Shown here piece after piece: positions 6,487-7,383 of a DNA stretch of 7,383 nucleotides. A program made the translations under genes and the position numbers. How positions within the stretch are numbered: position 1 is the first letter of the stretch; each line of letters begins with the position of its first letter. A model generated the notes under the pieces. The model was not told the DNA's origin and did not search any database. It saw only the letters and a program-made list of their open reading frames with translations. The DNA is from Candidatus Latescibacterota bacterium (GTDB lineage: Bacteria; Latescibacterota; 4484-107): the NCBI GenBank assembly GCA_030613045.1, contig JAUWMS010000114.1:1-7383 (forward strand), in the 5' to 3' direction.

Positions 6487-6515
6487 TTGACATTCTTCGG
6501 AGAATGTATTATTAT
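6487..6515 (+). promoter_or_regulatory. Near-consensus sigma70-type promoter
   Basis: TTGACA at 6487-6492 is a perfect -35 box; 17 bases later is TATTAT at 6510-6515, a good -10 box (one base off TATAAT). The region is AT-rich, in sharp contrast to the GC-rich genes before it, and a T-rich/A-rich stretch lies just upstream (6470-6485). Transcription would start near 6522. No gene with a ribosome-binding site follows until 6909. It is the clearest promoter in the window. Confidence 0.75.
6490..6507. promoter_or_regulatory. 18-bp palindrome in the promoter spacer, candidate operator
   Basis: ACATTCT (6490-6496) and AGAATGT (6501-6507) are a perfect 7-bp inverted repeat separated by TCGG. It begins in the last bases of the -35 box and fills most of the spacer up to the -10 box. 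A dimeric repressor bound here would block RNA polymerase. I cannot match it to a specific regulator family; the normal 17-bp spacer argues against a MerR-type activator. Confidence 0.5.
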
Positions 6516-6521
6516 CAAAAT

Positions 6522-6746
6522 CAGTTCTTGATACTAAGAAATTTTTTATCTCCATAAAACACCTTCAAAATGGACGATTTTGAGCTATGTATCCTGTAAT
6601 TTGCTATAAAACAAGTGGTTGTCGCCTTACCCCCCCCCCGAAAATGGGGTGATTCGGAGTATAAGCGCGAGCAAGGTTATTTTTAACCAGGATAGCCCAG
6701 TGGTGATCTATGTCTGGAAAGGTAGATCATTGCTGGGCTTTTTTTG
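6522..6746 (+). ncRNA. Candidate small RNA or untranslated leader between strong promoter and strong terminator
   Basis: A transcript from the promoter at 6487-6515 to the terminator at 6694-6745 would be about 225 bases. It has no reading frame with a ribosome-binding site; the longest ATG frame in the first part is nine codons without one (6570-6599). It can form several local hairpins: CAAAAT/ATTTTG at 6566-6582, ACCCC/GGGGT using a run of ten C at 6630-6639 and 6646-6650, GGTTA/TAACC at 6675-6688, then the terminator stem. I compared it by eye with common riboswitch and 6S-type patterns and recognised none. Either it is a stand-alone small RNA, or it is the 5' leader of the Kelch gene with an attenuator. 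Confidence 0.45.
6694..6745 (+). terminator. Strong intrinsic (Rho-independent) terminator
   Basis: AGCCCAG (6694-6700) pairs with CTGGGCT (6733-6739), TGATCTA (6704-6710) pairs with TAGATCA (6723-6729), and the three bases between can form G-U pairs, giving a stem of 17 pairs with a 12-base loop. Seven T follow (6739-6745). It is correctly oriented to end + strand transcription and lies 163 bases before the Kelch start codon. Confidence 0.85.
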
Positions 6747-6908
6747 TTCAGAAAGTTGAGAATCTTCCGCAGATTTTAATTCTGCGGGAGCTTAGAAGCT
6801 GATGTCCCAAGAGGAGGTGATGCTTTATAGGATGGGTTGTTTGTAGCTGGGCGGTTTGGAGGAGAGAAGCTTTGCCGGTGTCCATTTTTAAGAAGGAGGG
6901 TATTTCCC
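6746..6908 (+). other. Kelch gene upstream region: hairpin and stacked Shine-Dalgarno-like motifs
   Basis: This gene-free stretch holds a 10-pair hairpin, CTTCCGCAGA (6764-6773) with TCTGCGGGAG (6781-6790), 7-base loop, one G-U pair and no T-run. It also holds three purine-rich ribosome-binding-like motifs: AGGAGGTGAT at 6812-6821 (ten bases complementary to the usual 16S rRNA 3' end), GGAGGAGAG at 6859-6867, and AAGGAGGG at 6893-6900, which serves the Kelch start. Only the last is at normal spacing from a long gene. No separate promoter is evident in this stretch. Confidence 0.4.
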
Positions 6909-7383
6909 ATGAAAGCGATGCTTTGTAGTGTATTGTTGTTGCTCGTGTTCGTAGTAAGTGCCGCAGAAGCCGCGGACGATTGGACTCAGAAGTTCCCTGC
7001 ATCTCACCCGTCTGCGCGAGGCAACGCAAAAATGGCGTACATCGGCGGTGATCAGTTGCTACTATTTGGCGGGTGGGTTTACCCTAATATCTTCGATGAC
7101 ACTTGGATCTATGATCTGGGAGATAACGTTTGGACACAGAAAAGCCCTGCATATCACCCGTCGGCGCGACACCAGCATGCTATAGCATACATCGGCGGGG
7201 ATCAGGTGCTGCTATTTGGCGGGTGGGTTGGTGCTCCTAATTATGACGATGAGACTTGGGTCTATGATCTGAGCGCTGAAGGCTGGACTCAGAAAAACCC
7301 TTTATCGAACCCGTCGACGCGAAGCTCGCATGCTATGGCTTACATCGGCGGGGATCAGGTGCTATTATTTGGCGGGCACGATG
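6909..7383 (+). CDS. Secreted Kelch-repeat protein (3' partial)
   Basis: The frame is open from ATG 6909 to the window edge (158 complete codons); AAGGAGGG lies 8 bases upstream of the ATG. Residues 1-21 are a signal peptide (MKAML, a Leu/Val core, then SAAEA), so the protein is exported. From Trp25 it consists of Kelch-type repeats of 50-51 residues: WTQKxPxxHPSARxxHAxAYIGGDQVLLFGGW, then DDTWxYDL. Each has the double-Gly after the hydrophobic strand, and the spaced Tyr and Trp that define Kelch blades. About three blades are visible, and six or seven are needed to close a propeller, so much of the gene lies beyond the window. Such domains bind proteins or glycans; fused C-terminal domains could decide the role. 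Copies are nearly identical at the DNA level, which suggests recent unit duplication. GC content is lower than in the genes before 6410. Confidence 0.88.
   Translation, partial: MKAMLCSVLLLLVFVVSAAEAADDWTQKFPASHPSARGNAKMAYIGGDQLLLFGGWVYPNIFDDTWIYDLGDNVWTQKSPAYHPSARHQHAIAYIGGDQVLLFGGWVGAPNYDDETWVYDLSAEGWTQKNPLSNPSTRSSHAMAYIGGDQVLLFGGHD
7038..7377 (+). repeat. DNA-level tandem repeats within the Kelch gene
   Basis: The stretch starting TACATCGGCGG and running through GATCAG, TATTTGGCGGG recurs at 7038, 7188 and 7341, spaced 150 and 153 bases apart. Within the 37-42 base core only a few positions differ, mostly silent ones (ggt/ggg, ttg/gtg, cta/ctg/tta). The repeat therefore reflects recent duplication or gene conversion and not only conserved protein structure. 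Confidence 0.8.

Noticed and set aside
6522..6746. Known riboswitch or 6S RNA
   Set aside because: By eye I could not find the conserved cores of c-di-GMP, SAM, fluoride, purine, preQ1 or ZTP riboswitches, or an extended 6S-like rod with a central bubble. A covariance search would be decisive.
6820..6846. Nine-codon leader peptide gene (including stop) before the Kelch gene
   Set aside because: The strong AGGAGG motif is too close to the first ATG and rather far from the second; too little evidence to call it a gene.

Overview
The window is a bacterial chromosome segment with every recognisable gene on the + strand. The gene types (neutral-ceramidase-like protein, small nitroreductase, aldo/keto reductase, secreted orphan beta-rich protein, sugar-binding ABC protein, GHL10-like glycosidase remnant, polysaccharide-deacetylase-like protein, Kelch protein) and the many palindromic intergenic repeats suggest an uncultivated heterotroph with a polysaccharide-scavenging lifestyle, of the Poribacteria / Latescibacterota / Hydrogenedentes / Planctomycetes type. 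The phylum is a guess: there is no rRNA or marker gene here.

Layout: 3-269, C-terminal end of a ceramidase-like protein. 271-403, long palindromic repeat. 428-955, nitroreductase. 960-1088, a second palindromic element with 13-bp perfect ends. 1107-1152, short repeat copy. 1189-2157, aldo/keto reductase. 2166-2322, another long palindrome with a T-run. 2352-3629, secreted protein gene broken by an in-frame TAG at codon 73. 3632-4685, ABC sugar-binding protein that is frameshifted at a C5 run and truncated. About 4667-5248, 3' remnant of a GHL10-like glycosidase in the frame of the 3632 start, so that 3632-5248 looks like one intact 538-aa gene but is not. 5359-5407, seven 7-bp repeats. 5445-5473, half copy of the repeat family. 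5501-6406, polysaccharide-deacetylase-like protein. 6407-6908, a 502-base gap with no gene but with a near-consensus sigma70-type promoter overlapping an 18-bp palindrome, a strong intrinsic terminator about 220 bases downstream, and a structured leader. 6909-7383, start of a secreted Kelch-repeat protein cut by the window end.

How it fits together: 2352-5248 looks like a decaying sugar-uptake/glycan-use module. A secreted protein, a solute-binding protein and a glycosidase tail are present, each with a lesion, and the ABC permeases expected after the binding protein are absent, as if a deletion joined the binding protein to the glycosidase. The two redox enzymes appear intact. The most unusual non-coding signals are (i) four copies of one repeat family, each ending 24-36 bases before a start codon, and (ii) the AT-rich promoter-palindrome-terminator unit at 6487-6745, which may be a small RNA gene or an attenuated leader for the Kelch gene.
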